Shown one piece after another: positions 11,291-21,910 of a DNA stretch of 64,000 nt (its first letter is position 1; every line of letters begins with the position of its first letter). The stretch comes from Bedellia somnulentella. Lineage: Eukaryota; Arthropoda; Insecta; Lepidoptera; Bedelliidae. The translations under genes were made by a program, and so were the position numbers. The stretch spans positions 15,314,001 through 15,378,000 of the forward strand of contig OY755171.1 of NCBI GenBank assembly GCA_963576735.1, given 5' to 3'. The notes below the pieces were generated by a model that was not told where the DNA came from, made no database searches, and saw only the letters and a program-made list of their open reading frames with translations.

Positions 11291-11348
11291 ATTGTTTGGG
11301 AAATTAAAGTATATACAACAGTCAAGTAGTAAATCTAAAAGTAAAATG

Positions 11349-11354
11349 TTTATT
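11349..11354 (-). terminator. Candidate polyadenylation signal of GH32 copy 2
   Basis: AATAAA on the minus strand, 37 bp beyond the stop codon and before the LINE boundary near 11290. Confidence 0.55.
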
Positions 11355-11390
11355 TTTATATCAAAGAACAGCATTTCAAATATAAACGAT

Positions 11391-12830
11391 TCAGTACTGT
11401 GGATTTTCAGGTAATGGAATAGTACGTTTAAATGATGTTACTTCAAACGTTTTCACTTGACCTTTGGTTATTTCAACAAAAACTTCATCATTGGGAAAAT
11501 ATCGGGATGAAAAAACCAATTCACCGTCTCCGCAAAATACTTCAATGGAACTCGAATCCACATAAATACGCCACTTTAGAAGATTTTCTGGCTTCCAATC
11601 ATGAAGTCTTGTGCTATCTCTACCACCTCTATCTAATATCATAATATTTTTTTCCACATCATATTGAATCTTCACGGTGTTATATTTTCCGCTTGCTGAT
11701 GAAATCACAATTACCACATGTTCACACAAATCAGCTGTTATAACTATTCTACCAGTTTTATTCGGCAATTTAATTTTCCTATTAGGGTTTCCACCAGAAT
11801 GTAGAACATTATCGTGACCTACTTCAACTTCTTTTATAGGGTTTTGTAAAAGTCTGTTATTTTTACCTAATGTTATTTCTCTGGGTAAAGTCATTTGTCC
11901 CGTAAAGCCATCGACTCCCTCAGGGTAGTCCTCGTTCCACATATCCATCCATGCAATTAATATTCTTCGCCCGTCGTACATTGTCTGGATGGCGTAGTAG
12001 TCATGACCTTCATCAATCTGCTGGAAATCACTTTCGATAGTAAATTCATTAGTTGAGTAACTAAATGATCCAACAAAATAGCCGGCTTGATACAGATTAA
12101 GAAAACGATATCCTTGCGATTTTACACCTTGCGGACAAAACATTAAAATATATTTTCCATCTAATTCAAAAAAGTCCGGTGTTTCCCACATAAAACCTAA
12201 TGTGCCATTTGATTTTGCAAGGACTGTTACTTGGTCCCAATTATATTTATCAAGTGAAGAGAACAGAATAACCTCTCCGTGTTGATTTTCATTTTCATGT
12301 CCGATGACCATATAGTATCTTTCATTATATTTCCAGACTTTTGGGTCTCTGATATTTGGTTGTAAATCGGGACTTTTGATAATTGGGTTTCCATCATATT
12401 TTGTGAAATTAATACCATCTAATGAATAAGCATAAGCTTGTTGCCCCAGTTTCTTTGGAAACTTATCCGGTTGTTTTTTATTACCAGTGTAAAACACATG
12501 CATTTTATTTTCTTCTATGATTGCACTGCCTGAAAATGCTCCATCTTTATCATAATCTTGATCCGGTTTGATTGCTACTGGTAAATGCTCCCAGGTCATT
12601 AAATCGGTACTTCTTGCATGTCCCCAGTTTGCAATACCAGGCGTTAAACTCGAAAACGGATTATATTGATAAAATAAATGGTAATCATTACCAAACTTAC
12701 TAAATCCATTTGGGTCATTCATCCATCCTTTTGGTGGAGCTAAATGGTAAAGAGGATAGTAACGCAATTTTACTGACAAAACTTTGAATACTAATGACAA
12801 CAAATGTATTAACACTGTTAGCAGTTTCAT
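11391..12830 (-). CDS. Suc: Beta-fructofuranosidase (GH32), copy 2
   Basis: Second secreted GH32 enzyme, 479 aa in one exon, convergent with copy 1. Residues 1-20 form a signal peptide. WMNDPNG at 36-42 carries nucleophile Asp39, FSGSA is at 99-103, RDP at 161-163, and acid/base Glu216 lies in ETPD (216-219). Copy 1 and most bacterial homologues have ECPD there, so the Cys beside the catalytic acid is Thr in this copy. The beta-sandwich ends 'FKRTIPLPENPQY'. N-terminal propeller sequence is closely similar to copy 1, but loops around residues 115-135 and the C-terminal domain differ clearly, so the duplication is not recent. The frame is intact. A TATA/Inr core promoter lies just upstream. 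Family knowledge says lepidopteran GH32 paralogues can differ in tissue use; the sequence does not show which paralogue this is. Confidence 0.96.
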   Translation of the reverse strand: MKLLTVLIHLLSLVFKVLSVKLRYYPLYHLAPPKGWMNDPNGFSKFGNDYHLFYQYNPFSSLTPGIANWGHARSTDLMTWEHLPVAIKPDQDYDKDGAFSGSAIIEENKMHVFYTGNKKQPDKFPKKLGQQAYAYSLDGINFTKYDGNPIIKSPDLQPNIRDPKVWKYNERYYMVIGHENENQHGEVILFSSLDKYNWDQVTVLAKSNGTLGFMWETPDFFELDGKYILMFCPQGVKSQGYRFLNLYQAGYFVGSFSYSTNEFTIESDFQQIDEGHDYYAIQTMYDGRRILIAWMDMWNEDYPEGVDGFTGQMTLPREITLGKNNRLLQNPIKEVEVGHDNVLHSGGNPNRKIKLPNKTGRIVITADLCEHVVIVISSASGKYNTVKIQYDVEKNIMILDRGGRDSTRLHDWKPENLLKWRIYVDSSSIEVFCGDGELVFSSRYFPNDEVFVEITKGQVKTFEVTSFKRTIPLPENPQY

Positions 12831-12883
12831 TATTATTATTACCGAGTAAAAATGACACTCTTAAACCAATCTTATCGTTCAAC

Positions 12884-12919
12884 TGAGCGCGTTTACAGTT
12901 TTATTTTGTTTTAAATATA
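12884..12919 (-). promoter_or_regulatory. Core promoter of GH32 copy 2 (TATA + Inr)
   Basis: On the minus strand TATATTTAA (12919-12911) is followed by the arthropod initiator TCAGTT (12886-12881). The initiator A at 12884 is about 31 bp downstream of the TATA centre, the expected spacing. This predicts a 54 nt 5' UTR before the ATG at 12830. Confidence 0.7.
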
Positions 12920-13315
12920 CGATTGCTGAAAGAATGTTAAGGTGAAGATGTTCATGTTTTTATTTAATATCAAATTTATATGTTTTTAATTAATGCTTTA
13001 AACTTCTAACCCAATGATTACAAGCCTATTATTTAAACAATTATATGAAAACAGAACCAATTTTACTGTTCTAAATGGTGCTAAAACACTTTGTAATCAC
13101 TTTAGAGACATTATTGTATACTTTCAAAACCGTCTAAGTGCGAGTCGGACCGGCGTACCCAGTGTCCACATATTTCGTTGCCATTGTTGTTCTTTACACC
13201 CTCTAACTCAGTTAAACATTTGAAGATAATTTTACTTAATTAATATGCCCTATATAGTATAAACTCCAAGTTGACTTTGTCATATTTGTGTTTGTTTTAA
13301 GTGCATATAAAGACT

Positions 13316-14228
13316 AAAGTACCCCGCAAAAAATGTATGGGAAAAGTGGTTTCAGTTAAATCTCACGAAATTTTAATATGACCTAGATCTCGAACTCTTC
13401 TATTTTTTTTGTATGGGCAAAATTTTGTCAGCATTATACTTTCAAAAATATTCAAGTTTTTATAAATTAATTTTTACCATGTGTTTCCTAAAAAGTGATA
13501 TTAAAGTTGATGAAACATGTTTATTTTCCCATAGATGAGTACCTTTTGCGCGCGCTGTATTTACTCGAGTAGATGCAAACTGCTTATTGTTTCATCAACT
13601 TTTGCTGATGAATTTTTGTGAACTATATAGGTGTTCATTCTACAATTAATTTAATGTCATCTTTACGTGTACGGTTCCGTCTCGACCTGGATGAATCTCC
13701 CACCAAAATCTTCATTTTTCTACAAAGCTTAACACGTCACGATTAAAACAACGTAAATGTCCTGAATTCGATATAAACATAGGTAATGTACAGTGTCCAG
13801 CATCACGTGATATACAGTACCAGTACAAGCTGAGCTATTGCGCACTAGTCAGACTTGTGCGCAATAGTTCAGCTTATACTGGTCTGTATAGCATGATGTG
13901 CTGTCCATTGTACACTGTGGTATCATTAACTGATATTTCCTACGATATTACCATATTACCTTATTTTTTCTCTGTTAACAACAGAAATAGCTTTGTCGCA
14001 TGTCAATATCTGTCAACCTCCTGTCGACTTAGGTCATAATTAAGATCACTTTTTAGGAAACACATAGTAAAAATTAATTTATAAAAACTAGAATATTTTT
14101 GAAAGTATAATGCTGACAAAATTACGCCAATACAAAAAAAATAGAGGAGTTCGAGATCTAGGTCATACTAAAATTTCGTGAGATTTAACTGAAACCACTT
14201 TTCCCATACATTTTTTGCGGGGTACTTT
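13316..14228. mobile_element. 913 bp foldback/TIR element with 183 bp arms
   Basis: Long inverted arms at about 13316-13499 and 14046-14228 start AAAGTACCCCGCAAAAAATG and pair with few mismatches. The central part contains a second, imperfect palindrome (about 13788-13845 against 13857-13917) around 'AGCTGAGCTATTGCGCA'. No transposase frame was seen, so it is a non-autonomous element. Target-site duplication not clear. Confidence 0.8.
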
Positions 14229-14722
14229 TGTTAACTTTTAAAGTTCGCCAAACGCTTTTCCGCGCCAAATAGGTCTGCAGTTTAATACGTCTGCACTTAA
14301 ATGATTATTTGTTGTTACAAAGGCAACAGAGGCGTATAACCTCTAAAAATAAGGCTCATAAGATGCATCAGGACAGACATCGACACCTCAGTAATAGGGT
14401 CCCGTGTTACCTTTTTGGCGCAGAACCCAAAAAAGAGTTTCAGTTCTATTTATAACCAACTGAGACGGTCTGCTCCAGCTTTGCACGTATAGTGGAATTC
14501 TCTCTGACTATACTGACTTATATGATGAGTGCTTACCCCTATTACATTCATCATGATGTTTTATATGCTTTTAATTCTTGCGAACGTTGTATTTTCCATT
14601 GATAAAATAATTTATTTCAAAACAAACAAATATTTTCTCAGTATAATTACATACAGACAAAACCTAAAGGCGTCTTAGGTAATTACAACACGATTGTTAA
14701 TCCCAACTAATTGGTAGCTAGA
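14229..14722. other. Intergenic, nothing recognised
   Basis: AT-rich with no recognised element before SINE C copy 2. Confidence 0.45.
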
Positions 14723-14737
14723 ATATGAAATCACTAA

Positions 14738-14958
14738 CTCATAAATAAAAGATGTTATTAAAGGAAAGAAAAATTTCGACACTGGCGGGGTCCGAACCTT
14801 CGACCTTCGGGTATACGCCCCCGTCGCTCTGCCAACTGAGCTACAGTGTCAGTTTAACTGACCCCGCCAGTGTCGAAATTTTTCTTTCCTTTAATAACAT
14901 CTTTTATTTATGAGTAATAATCCCCACATGAGGAATTCATGTCAAAAAACATTAAATT
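14738..14958 (+). mobile_element. SINE C copy 2, inverted duplication
   Basis: Perfect 54 bp arms at 14738-14791 and 14861-14914 enclose a minus-strand tRNA-like head with an intact acceptor pairing (GACACTG with CAGTGTC) and D-arm GCTCAGTTGGCAGAGC. The arms contain private sequence (CTCAT, GATGTTATT, ACTGGCGGGGT) absent from copy 1 yet perfectly mirrored here. A 15 bp duplication, ATATGAAATCACTAA, flanks the element (14723-14737 and 14959-14973). Confidence 0.88.
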
Positions 14959-15400
14959 ATATGAAATCACTAAGCCACTTTTGAAAATTTAATGAAGAAA
15001 GAGTGCAAAATAAAGGATCGAATTGAAAGAATTTGATCATAGGTCACTCTCTAGTAACATTGCCAAACAACTAATTAAAAAGCCCTAAATCCCTAAGTGG
15101 CTTTTTGCGCAAACCGCGAATAGAAGTATATTTTTTTTTAAACAGATCCTACACAACATACATTTTTCTTCCTCTTCCTTATTCCTTTACTGACATATAC
15201 TCTTACAGATATAGACCTAATCTACTATATTCTGTTTCTTTGGGCAGTTTTCGAGTTCAAGATAATTGATCATGGGTTCATGCGTGACTATTTGCTTTTG
15301 CTACCTCCGAGTTTTTTTACAAATTCGGAAGGCCACTTGTCTACCTTTTCAGATAGAATGCAAATGTTGAGACCGCCTAACTCAATCATATAATTTGAAT

Positions 15401-15588
15401 GTTTTTGTTCATGAAAACCTCATGTGGGGATTATTACTAAAAGTGTAAAAAGAAACAAAGGATAGAAGAATTTAGCACTGGCAGCCATTGACACGGTAGC
15501 TCAATTGGCAGAGCAACGGGGGCGTATATCCGAGGTCGCGGGTTCGATTCCCGCCTGTATCGAAATTTTTCTTTCCTTTATTTATTAG
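15401..15588 (+). mobile_element. SINE C copy 3 with near-complete tRNA cloverleaf
   Basis: The left part is an inverted body (CATGAAAACCTCATGTGGGG). The right part is a plus-strand tRNA-like head at 15490-15562 with D-arm GCTCAATTGGCAGAGC, T-arm GCGGGTTCGATTCCCGC, an acceptor with one mismatch, and then the start of the body. The two halves belong to slightly different sequence variants, unlike copies 1 and 2. The anticodon-position triplet reads as GTA, but C at position 33 and the SINE context argue against a working tRNA. Confidence 0.75.
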
Positions 15589-15626
15589 AAATGGGGTAGT
15601 GCTATTCTAAGCCGACACTACACAGC
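15588..15626 (-). repeat. SINE A 5'-head fragment
   Basis: Only the 5' block (GTAGTGTCGGCTTAGAATAG on the minus strand) remains, directly against SINE C copy 3. Confidence 0.7.
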
Positions 15627-15660
15627 AAACTAACTAAAATTAACAGATAATAAAATTGTA

Positions 15661-15907
15661 CATACATACATATACTCACGGCTATAAATCTCTAGAAGGT
15701 AGCCAGAGCTATGGAATTAGAGTTCCTCAGCCACTTTTGGAAAGTTGAGTGGGCAAAAGATGGTAACATAAAGGTTATTGGTGATATACTCAGATAGGTC
15801 TCCAACCGTATCGCCCAAAAAACCATTAAAAGCCCCTACACCGTTAGTCGCCTCTTAACACCCAGCGGAAGAAATGGGGTAGTGCTATTCTAAGCCGACA
15901 CTACACT
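15661..15907 (-). repeat. SINE A copy with target-site duplication
   Basis: Full-length minus-strand copy with (CATA)n tail at its left end. TAAAATTGTA flanks it at 15651-15660 and 15908-15917, a 10 bp target-site duplication that fixes both ends of the family. Confidence 0.88.
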
Positions 15908-16111
15908 TAAAATTGTAAGTTGCTATTTTTTACCGGCCTATAATAAAATAAATTTTAATGTATTGGTTAATCTAAGTTTTTCATGTATTCAGCTAATAAA
16001 ACCGGAAACCCAGTAACATTTTCCGTATGTTTTCTCCTTAAATGACAAAACCATTATATTCATTTATATGCTACTATAATACACACAAAATTGCGTTATC
16101 TATTTAGTTGT

Positions 16112-16460
16112 CTGCTTAGAATGGTTCTACCCCTTTCTACTTGCGGGTGTCGTAAGAGCCGACTAATAGTATGGGGCTTATTAAAGTGTTTTTTGGGCGA
16201 TGCTATTGGAGACCCATCACTAACCAATTTTCTTCCCTATAAATTAAAATGATTTTGACATGAAAGCCTCATGTGGGGAATATTACTAATAAATAAAAGA
16301 AAAGAAAAATTTCGGCGGGGTTCGAACCCGCTACTTCGGGTATACGCCCCCGTCCCTCTGCCAATTGACTGAGCAATTCCAAAACTGGCTGAGGAGTTTC
16401 GAAGCTCTAGCTACCCCTTTTTGGAATTTATAGCCGTGAGTATATGTACGTATGTATTTA
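16112..16460 (+). repeat. SINE A copy split by a SINE C insertion
   Basis: SINE A from its 5' block to GTGAGTATATGTACG, interrupted at about 16253-16382 by SINE C copy 4. Confidence 0.8.
16253..16382 (-). mobile_element. SINE C copy 4, simple (non-inverted) form
   Basis: On the minus strand it reads tRNA-like D-arm and T-arm, AAATTTTTCTTTTC, then CCCCACATGAGGCTTTCATG. It has no mirrored arm. This shows the basic family structure: tRNA head followed by a short unique body. Confidence 0.8.
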
Positions 16461-16842
16461 GTACCCGTTCAAAAGTAAATAATGGCTCTAACCATCCTCC
16501 CTGACTACCCACCAATCCTTTTTAGTGACAATTTAGAGTATACGGTAAAACCTAAAAATGGTTTATGTGTACTTGTTATGAATATTGAAATGTAAAAATA
16601 TTTTATTCAAATAAATTAAAAAAAAAAACAATCTGTACATATGCAGTAGTGAAGAGTCTTGCATAAAAAAATTGCTGAGTAAATTAACCACGATATTTCT
16701 GAAGCAGTTGAGTAAATAATTGACGAATTATAACAAACATGTCTATCATTCTTTATTTTATTCGACTAAGATTTTGATCATGCCACTCTTCTTAACAACT
16801 ATTTGTTATATATAACTAAACATTAATAGATATAGTGTGTAG

Positions 16843-17083
16843 TGTCGGCTTAGAATAGCACTACCCCGTTTCTACCGATGGGTGTACGTAAAAGGCGACT
16901 GACGGTGTTGGGGCTTTTAAGGGATTTTTGGGCGATGCGGCTGGAGACCCATCACCAACAACCTTTACTTTCCATCTTTTCCCCACTCATATTTCCAAAA
17001 GTGGCTGAGGAATTTCTAATTCCTTAGCTCTGGCTACCCCTTCTAGGGATCTATAGCCGTGAGTATATGTTATGTTATGTTAT
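16843..17083 (+). repeat. SINE A copy
   Basis: Full-length copy from GTAGTGTCGGCTTAGAATAG to GCCGTGAGTATATG, ending in a TTATG variant tail. Confidence 0.88.
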
Positions 17084-17292
17084 TAATAGATATATATATA
17101 TATATATATTTAGTATGTATCAATTAGAAAAAATAACTTTGTAAACAATGAAACGTCAATGACCTTTAAGTATTTTAGTGTTGTTACCAATATTATTGAC
17201 GGTGACGTAAAAATCGAATGCGAATGTTCAATTTTATCGCATACTTATAAAACAGACGTAAACTACCGAATACGTCCCTTATTATTACATAC

Positions 17293-17673
17293 ATAAACGT
17301 AACATAACATAACATAAACGTTCACGCCGTTTTATCCCCGAAGGGGTTGGCAGAGGTACCAATACTCCTGAACTCACATGGCAAGCGCCATCTAGTTTCC
17401 AGAGAAGGTACCCACGTTTTGCTTAGACAGTGTACTCACGTGATAGGGGGCAGGCCTATCGCCGTTTTGTACGAATACACTGTCACATGACTAAGTACAA
17501 CTCAGCCATGTGGGTTTCCTCACGATGTTTTCCCTCACCGTTAGCAACCATGATAAATTAACCACACATATGACTTTAGAAAAGACAAATTGGTGTAGGC
17601 CCGTCCCAGGATTGGAACTCACGCCCTTCTGTTTTTCGGGCGGGTGTTCTTACCCACTGGACTATCATGTCGC
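17293..17673 (-). repeat. SINE B copy (tRNA-headed) with target-site duplication
   Basis: The minus strand starts with a tRNA-like head (A-box-like TAGTCCAGTGGG, B-box-like GAGTTCCAATCC). The body follows, including GGTGAGGGAAAACATCGTGAGG, and the tail is CCCTTCGGGGA...GGCGTGAACG. TATTACATAC flanks it at 17283-17292 and 17674-17683. The conserved block resembles lepidopteran Metulj-type SINEs (from memory, not checked). Confidence 0.8.
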
Positions 17674-17724
17674 TATTACATACGTACATACTAATATTAT
17701 ACTCAAGCCGTTAGTTCCCATATA

Positions 17725-18012
17725 GGTAGGCAGACACCATCATTATAATTAGTACTGTTTTTATCATAAATTTATTTCCTCGAAACATAACCTCTTAACC
17801 ACCAAATACGTTATTTATGATTACAAGAAAAGCCTTGAGAGCGTAAATTTTCATTCTTAATAACCAATAATCGTAGTGGTGAATGGAATAACAAACCTTA
17901 TCTTGTTTGTAAGACAAGCAAACACGGGTGCATCCCATTAGTTCCGAACTAAACTGTTGAGGCACTTTCGATGCTTCCGAATTTCATCCCAACATATTTT
18001 TTTACTTTAAAC
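17725..18012. other. Intergenic, nothing recognised
   Basis: No recognised element. Confidence 0.4.
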
Positions 18013-18024
18013 GATTTCATTTTT

Positions 18025-18259
18025 TAAATTTTTTTGTTCATGAAAACCTCATGTGGGGATTATTACTAATAAATAAAGGAAAGAAAAATTTCAAGACAGG
18101 CGGGAATCGAACCCGCGACCTCGGGTATACGCCCCATTGCATATGTATATGGCAGTTATTGACACAGTGGTTCAATTGGCAGAGCGTCGGGGCGTATACC
18201 CGAGGTCTCGGGTTCGATTCCCGCCTGTGTCGAAATTTTTCTTTCCTTTATTTATTAGT
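18025..18259 (-). mobile_element. SINE C copy 5, long inverted duplication
   Basis: Inverted arms of about 68 bp (from ACTAATAAATAAAGG to the GGGGCGTATACCC region) surround a spacer with the tRNA-like 5' half (GGTTCAATTGGCAGAGC). Arms differ at only a few positions. GATTTCATTTTT occurs at 18013-18024 and 18260-18271, a 12 bp target-site duplication. Confidence 0.82.
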
Positions 18260-18279
18260 GATTTCATTTTTGTTTTACT

Positions 18280-18780
18280 TTTTAATATAAAATTTAATCA
18301 GTATAAATAGTAAGTTTATTTTGATGTAAATACACTTCTTATACAATTATTAGGGTATTCGACTACAAAAACCAAAGATATGGTTCCAATTTCAATGAAA
18401 AGTATGAAATAATAGTTATTGAATGGTAAGCACACAGATTTGATTTTTTTGTTAGACCAGATGACAGCAAACAGTTTAACATTTATATTCATATGATGAA
18501 AATTAAAAATGGGTCACTTTAGTAATTTAGGCAAGAAGAACTTAGGTATTAATGCACAATTTAGGGTGTATAACACCGACTCAAGGACGATGTCACATTT
18601 TAATACTCTCATTGCATAGAATATTGCACATATCTCTCGTGAAAAAGATTTAATTTCCAGTTGGTAAAAGTATTTGGAAAAACAGTTCAATTTAATGCAC
18701 CTACAAACATTCTGAAATGAACACATACAACACAATTTCAACTATATCCCATTAGTTCTATGTAGTACCAGCGCGAATTG
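18280..18780. other. Intergenic, nothing recognised
   Basis: AT-rich; no recognised element or credible frame. Confidence 0.4.
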
Positions 18781-18839
18781 AACCCACCTACCTTTATATA
18801 TATATGCATATATATTATTGTTTTATTATTATTTTGTAA

Positions 18840-19186
18840 TTGTTTATTAAGGTAATACTGCCATTTCTGTTTCGTGAGATGCCTCTGATGTCACTCTGCC
18901 ATGGTGTTGTCTGAAAATCAGTTCTGTGAGTCAAAAGCTCACAGAAAATGCTGAGACAGCACCAATTCGCTGTTCGGGTGGCACGGGAAGTGCATGACAA
19001 ATTTTTGTATGTTTTTTTATTGATTCTCTTTTTTGTTTTTTATTATTTTTTATTTTATAACTAATTTATTTTAAATGTTGTTAAGATTAAGTTGTAAATT
19101 ATTTTTTGTATTATGTTACTTATTCTTCTTGTGCCTACAAATGGCGAATAAACGTTTTTCTTTCTTTTCTTTCTTTCTTTCTTTAT
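18840..19186 (+). repeat. Retroposon 3' end with (TTTC)n tail
   Basis: The sequence ends GGCGAATAAACG followed by a run of TTTC units (about 19155-19186), the layout of a LINE or SINE 3' end. No coding part remains. The family was not identified. Confidence 0.5.
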
Positions 19187-19189
19187 AAT

Positions 19190-19550
19190 ATTTCATTTTT
19201 TTCCATTACTTATTATTTATTTCTGTAGCTATTTTAAGGTAATTCCTTTGGCATATATTTTATCGGATATACGTATTAGAAGCGGGTATAAATTATTAGG
19301 TACCTTATTATTCAACTTATGTTCGTTTTTTATTATTACGAGATATGGTTTGGGTTAGTTTTAGCTTTACATACGGCCAAAGATGTGTTGCGTTGTCAAG
19401 ATCGGATTGCGGAAAAATCAATATGTATTTCTGCCGCAAGAATATTAAACTATAAGTATCATTTACACAAGTAATTTAAAATATAATCTTTTAATCGATT
19501 CTTAATCGCGATCATAATAATAGAAATTGACGCATAAAGTCGCGGGCAAC
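19190..19550. other. AT-rich stretch, mostly unassigned
   Basis: Only its right edge (see the next Helitron-like end) is recognisable. Confidence 0.35.
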
Positions 19551-19556
19551 AGCTAG
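19530..19556 (+). mobile_element. Helitron-like 3' end
   Basis: AAGTCGCGGGCAACAGCTAG followed by T matches a lepidopteran Helitron terminus (CTAG-T). The matching 5' end was not located. Confidence 0.4.
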
Positions 19557-20065
19557 TATATATTACATATTATACATATGATTATTATTGTTTAAAATAC
19601 AATAATGTATGGTGTTATAGATATTATTCACTGCGGTTCATATATATATATATATATTGAACCTTGTAGTATCGATTCATCAATCGGTAATCCATTACTG
19701 TCATTCTTTCAATATCATTCAATGTTCAATACCCATCACAAATTTTTGCATTAGAAAAAATAACAAATAACCTCAATGTTTTTCATCTAATCTTATTTTA
19801 GATTTTCGCAAGATTTAGCTCCAATGAATACTTAAATTTTGTTTAATACGTGGACATGTTTGTATGGATGTAAAATTTAAGTGATGTGGACATAGTTTCT
19901 TGATGAAATAAAAGATTTTATACCCGGCAATGGTTTGTTTACAAACTTTATGACTCTATTTGATATGCACGGTATATCCCTTTTGTTGTTAGCGAGCCTC
20001 CTTTAATATTTATTTTATTCTGCATTATCTTAACCTCATATATTTTTACTATTTATAAATTGCAA

Positions 20066-20275
20066 ATAAATAAAGGAAAGAAGAATCTCGACACCAGCGG
20101 GGATCGAACTCACGATCTCCACCATACGCCCCCGTCTCGCTAGTACTAGTGCGAAATTCTTCTTTCCTTTGTTTCTCTTACACTTTTTAAGCAGTGCCAG
20201 CGTTCCCTACCCCTTGAATTTTTATTTCCTTTATTAATTAGTAAATTATCCCCACATGAGGTTTTCATAAACAAA
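20066..20275 (+). mobile_element. SINE C copy 6, degenerate inverted form
   Basis: The left arm AGGAAAGAAGAATCTCG is mirrored by CGAAATTCTTCTTTCCTTT on the right; both carry a G/C variant (GAAGAAT/ATTCTTC) where other copies have GAAAAAT/ATTTTTC. The tRNA-like centre is decayed. The family body (CCCCACATGAGGTTTTCAT) ends the copy. Confidence 0.65.
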
Positions 20276-20381
20276 TTATTTTAATTATTCATAAATAGTT
20301 TCAATTGCGGCAACAAAAACAAATTGCTTATTGACTGAAGGGTAATGGATAACGATAAACCTTTTTGGTACAACACACTAA

Positions 20382-21346
20382 TCTATACTTATAATAAATC
20401 TGTAGAGAGGTCAATTCTGTACATGAAATATATTTACAAAATAACTATCAGACGGTGATTAGGGATCGATACTGATGCCAAAAATGCAATCAGTAAAATT
20501 TTTGTCTGTCTGTCTGTCTGTCTGTCTGTCGGTTTGTATGTTCCTTATGGAAACAAAAACTACTCGACGGATTTTAACGAAACTTGGTACAATTATTCTC
20601 CATACTCCTGGGCAGGTTTTTGTATACTTTCCAGCAGAGTAATAAAGGGGAATTTTGGGAAATTTTGAGAAAACGGGAGAAGTTACTACATTTTTTAAGC
20701 TTCCGTCGCGTGTGCAGCCTTAATGGTTAAACTTACATAGAAATCATGTATGACGGAAATATTCTTCATAAAATTATCTAAAAAAAAACCTCAACAGTTT
20801 ATGTCTATCTTTTACGGTTGACTCACAATAACACGTGTAATTCCTGATAGCTTAGCAGTTCGGAACATTCTGATTATATTTGTTTACTCTTACGTTTGTA
20901 AACCTCTCACTCATCTCTAATTGAAAAAAGGTAACATTATTACCTATTCAATAAAAAAAGAATCATAGAAATCGGTAGAGAAACACCGAAATTATACATA
21001 AAATAAGCCATCGCGCCCCTGACCAAAACCAAATCGTTACTAATTTACATATAACATACTAGATGGCGCCAGTAGTTGCATCCTACAACACGTAATGATT
21101 TATTTTTTAGATTGTTATAAATACTTCATAGCGTTTTATTTCAAAATTTGCTATTAAACGGAACTACTGAAACGTTCATTAAAGCGCATTAAAAATCCCC
21201 AAACTACACTGTTTAGGGAGTGCTATAAATTTAATAAATTGAAAACATTGCGCTGAATTTCACAATGCTTGAGCAGTGACTAAAGAAAGAAACCTCAGAT
21301 ATTTAAAAAACAACGCTACCCGTGCGAAGCTGGGACGATCCACTAG
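20382..21346 (+). mobile_element. Non-autonomous Helitron H1 (965 bp)
   Basis: Starts TCTATACTTATAATAAATC after an A and ends CTAG (21343-21346) before a T, with the subterminal hairpin-forming ACCCGTGCGAAGCTGGGACG. It contains a (GTCT)n microsatellite near 20503-20530. Non-coding. Three other copies are present: 38596-39559, 42163-43094, and 46081-49155 (interrupted). Confidence 0.88.
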
Positions 21347-21394
21347 TATTGTAAATAAGATATACTGATAGGTTGCTAACCGCAAAGCCCAAAT

Positions 21395-21575
21395 GAATAG
21401 AAGAAGCCAATAGAAGTCTACAGCTGGATATAGTCCTCCCTTAAAGATTTCAACTACGACCAGTCCTATGCTGCCCTCATCCATCGGCTTCCACAACTTT
21501 CACTAAGTCGTCGGTCCTCCTTGTGGGAAACTTACTCGCACTGCGTGGCCGCCATTGAGAACTTCGGTATTAAGG
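21395..21575 (-). repeat. RTE LINE 3'-end fragment
   Basis: The minus strand encodes 'MDEGSIGLVVVEIFKGGLYP', closely similar to the last coding part of the RTE element at 3640-3700. Short truncated copy. Confidence 0.7.
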
Positions 21576-21908
21576 TTTGCTTAATTTCTACCTTAAAACA
21601 GTTCAGTTAAATATATGAGCATGTCTCCTCCCAGCCCATTGCAACTTCAGTTTTGCAACTCTTTATAAATATGGCTTAAACCCTGATTCACCTACGGATC
21701 TCTGCGTTGCAGATTCGATAGCTTATTGAAATTCCCAGCATACTCGTATCCCTGTCGAACGCCCTTTATAGCCCACTCAAATTAGCCATCAAAATGACCT
21801 TATCTTACAATAATTCCGATTAAGCTAAAAATTGGTAGATGTCTTAAGTTCTTTGTTAGAAACTAAATGCCAAAAGTCACCATCGATGTGTCAGCTTTGT
21901 CAGAATTA
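21576..21908. other. Intergenic, nothing recognised
   Basis: No recognised element. Confidence 0.4.
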
Positions 21909-21910
21909 TT

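Noticed and set aside
15490..15562. tRNA gene with apparent GTA anticodon
   Set aside because: The cloverleaf folds, but it repeats in several SINE C copies, has C at position 33, a mismatch in the acceptor, and is followed by the SINE body. It is a SINE head.
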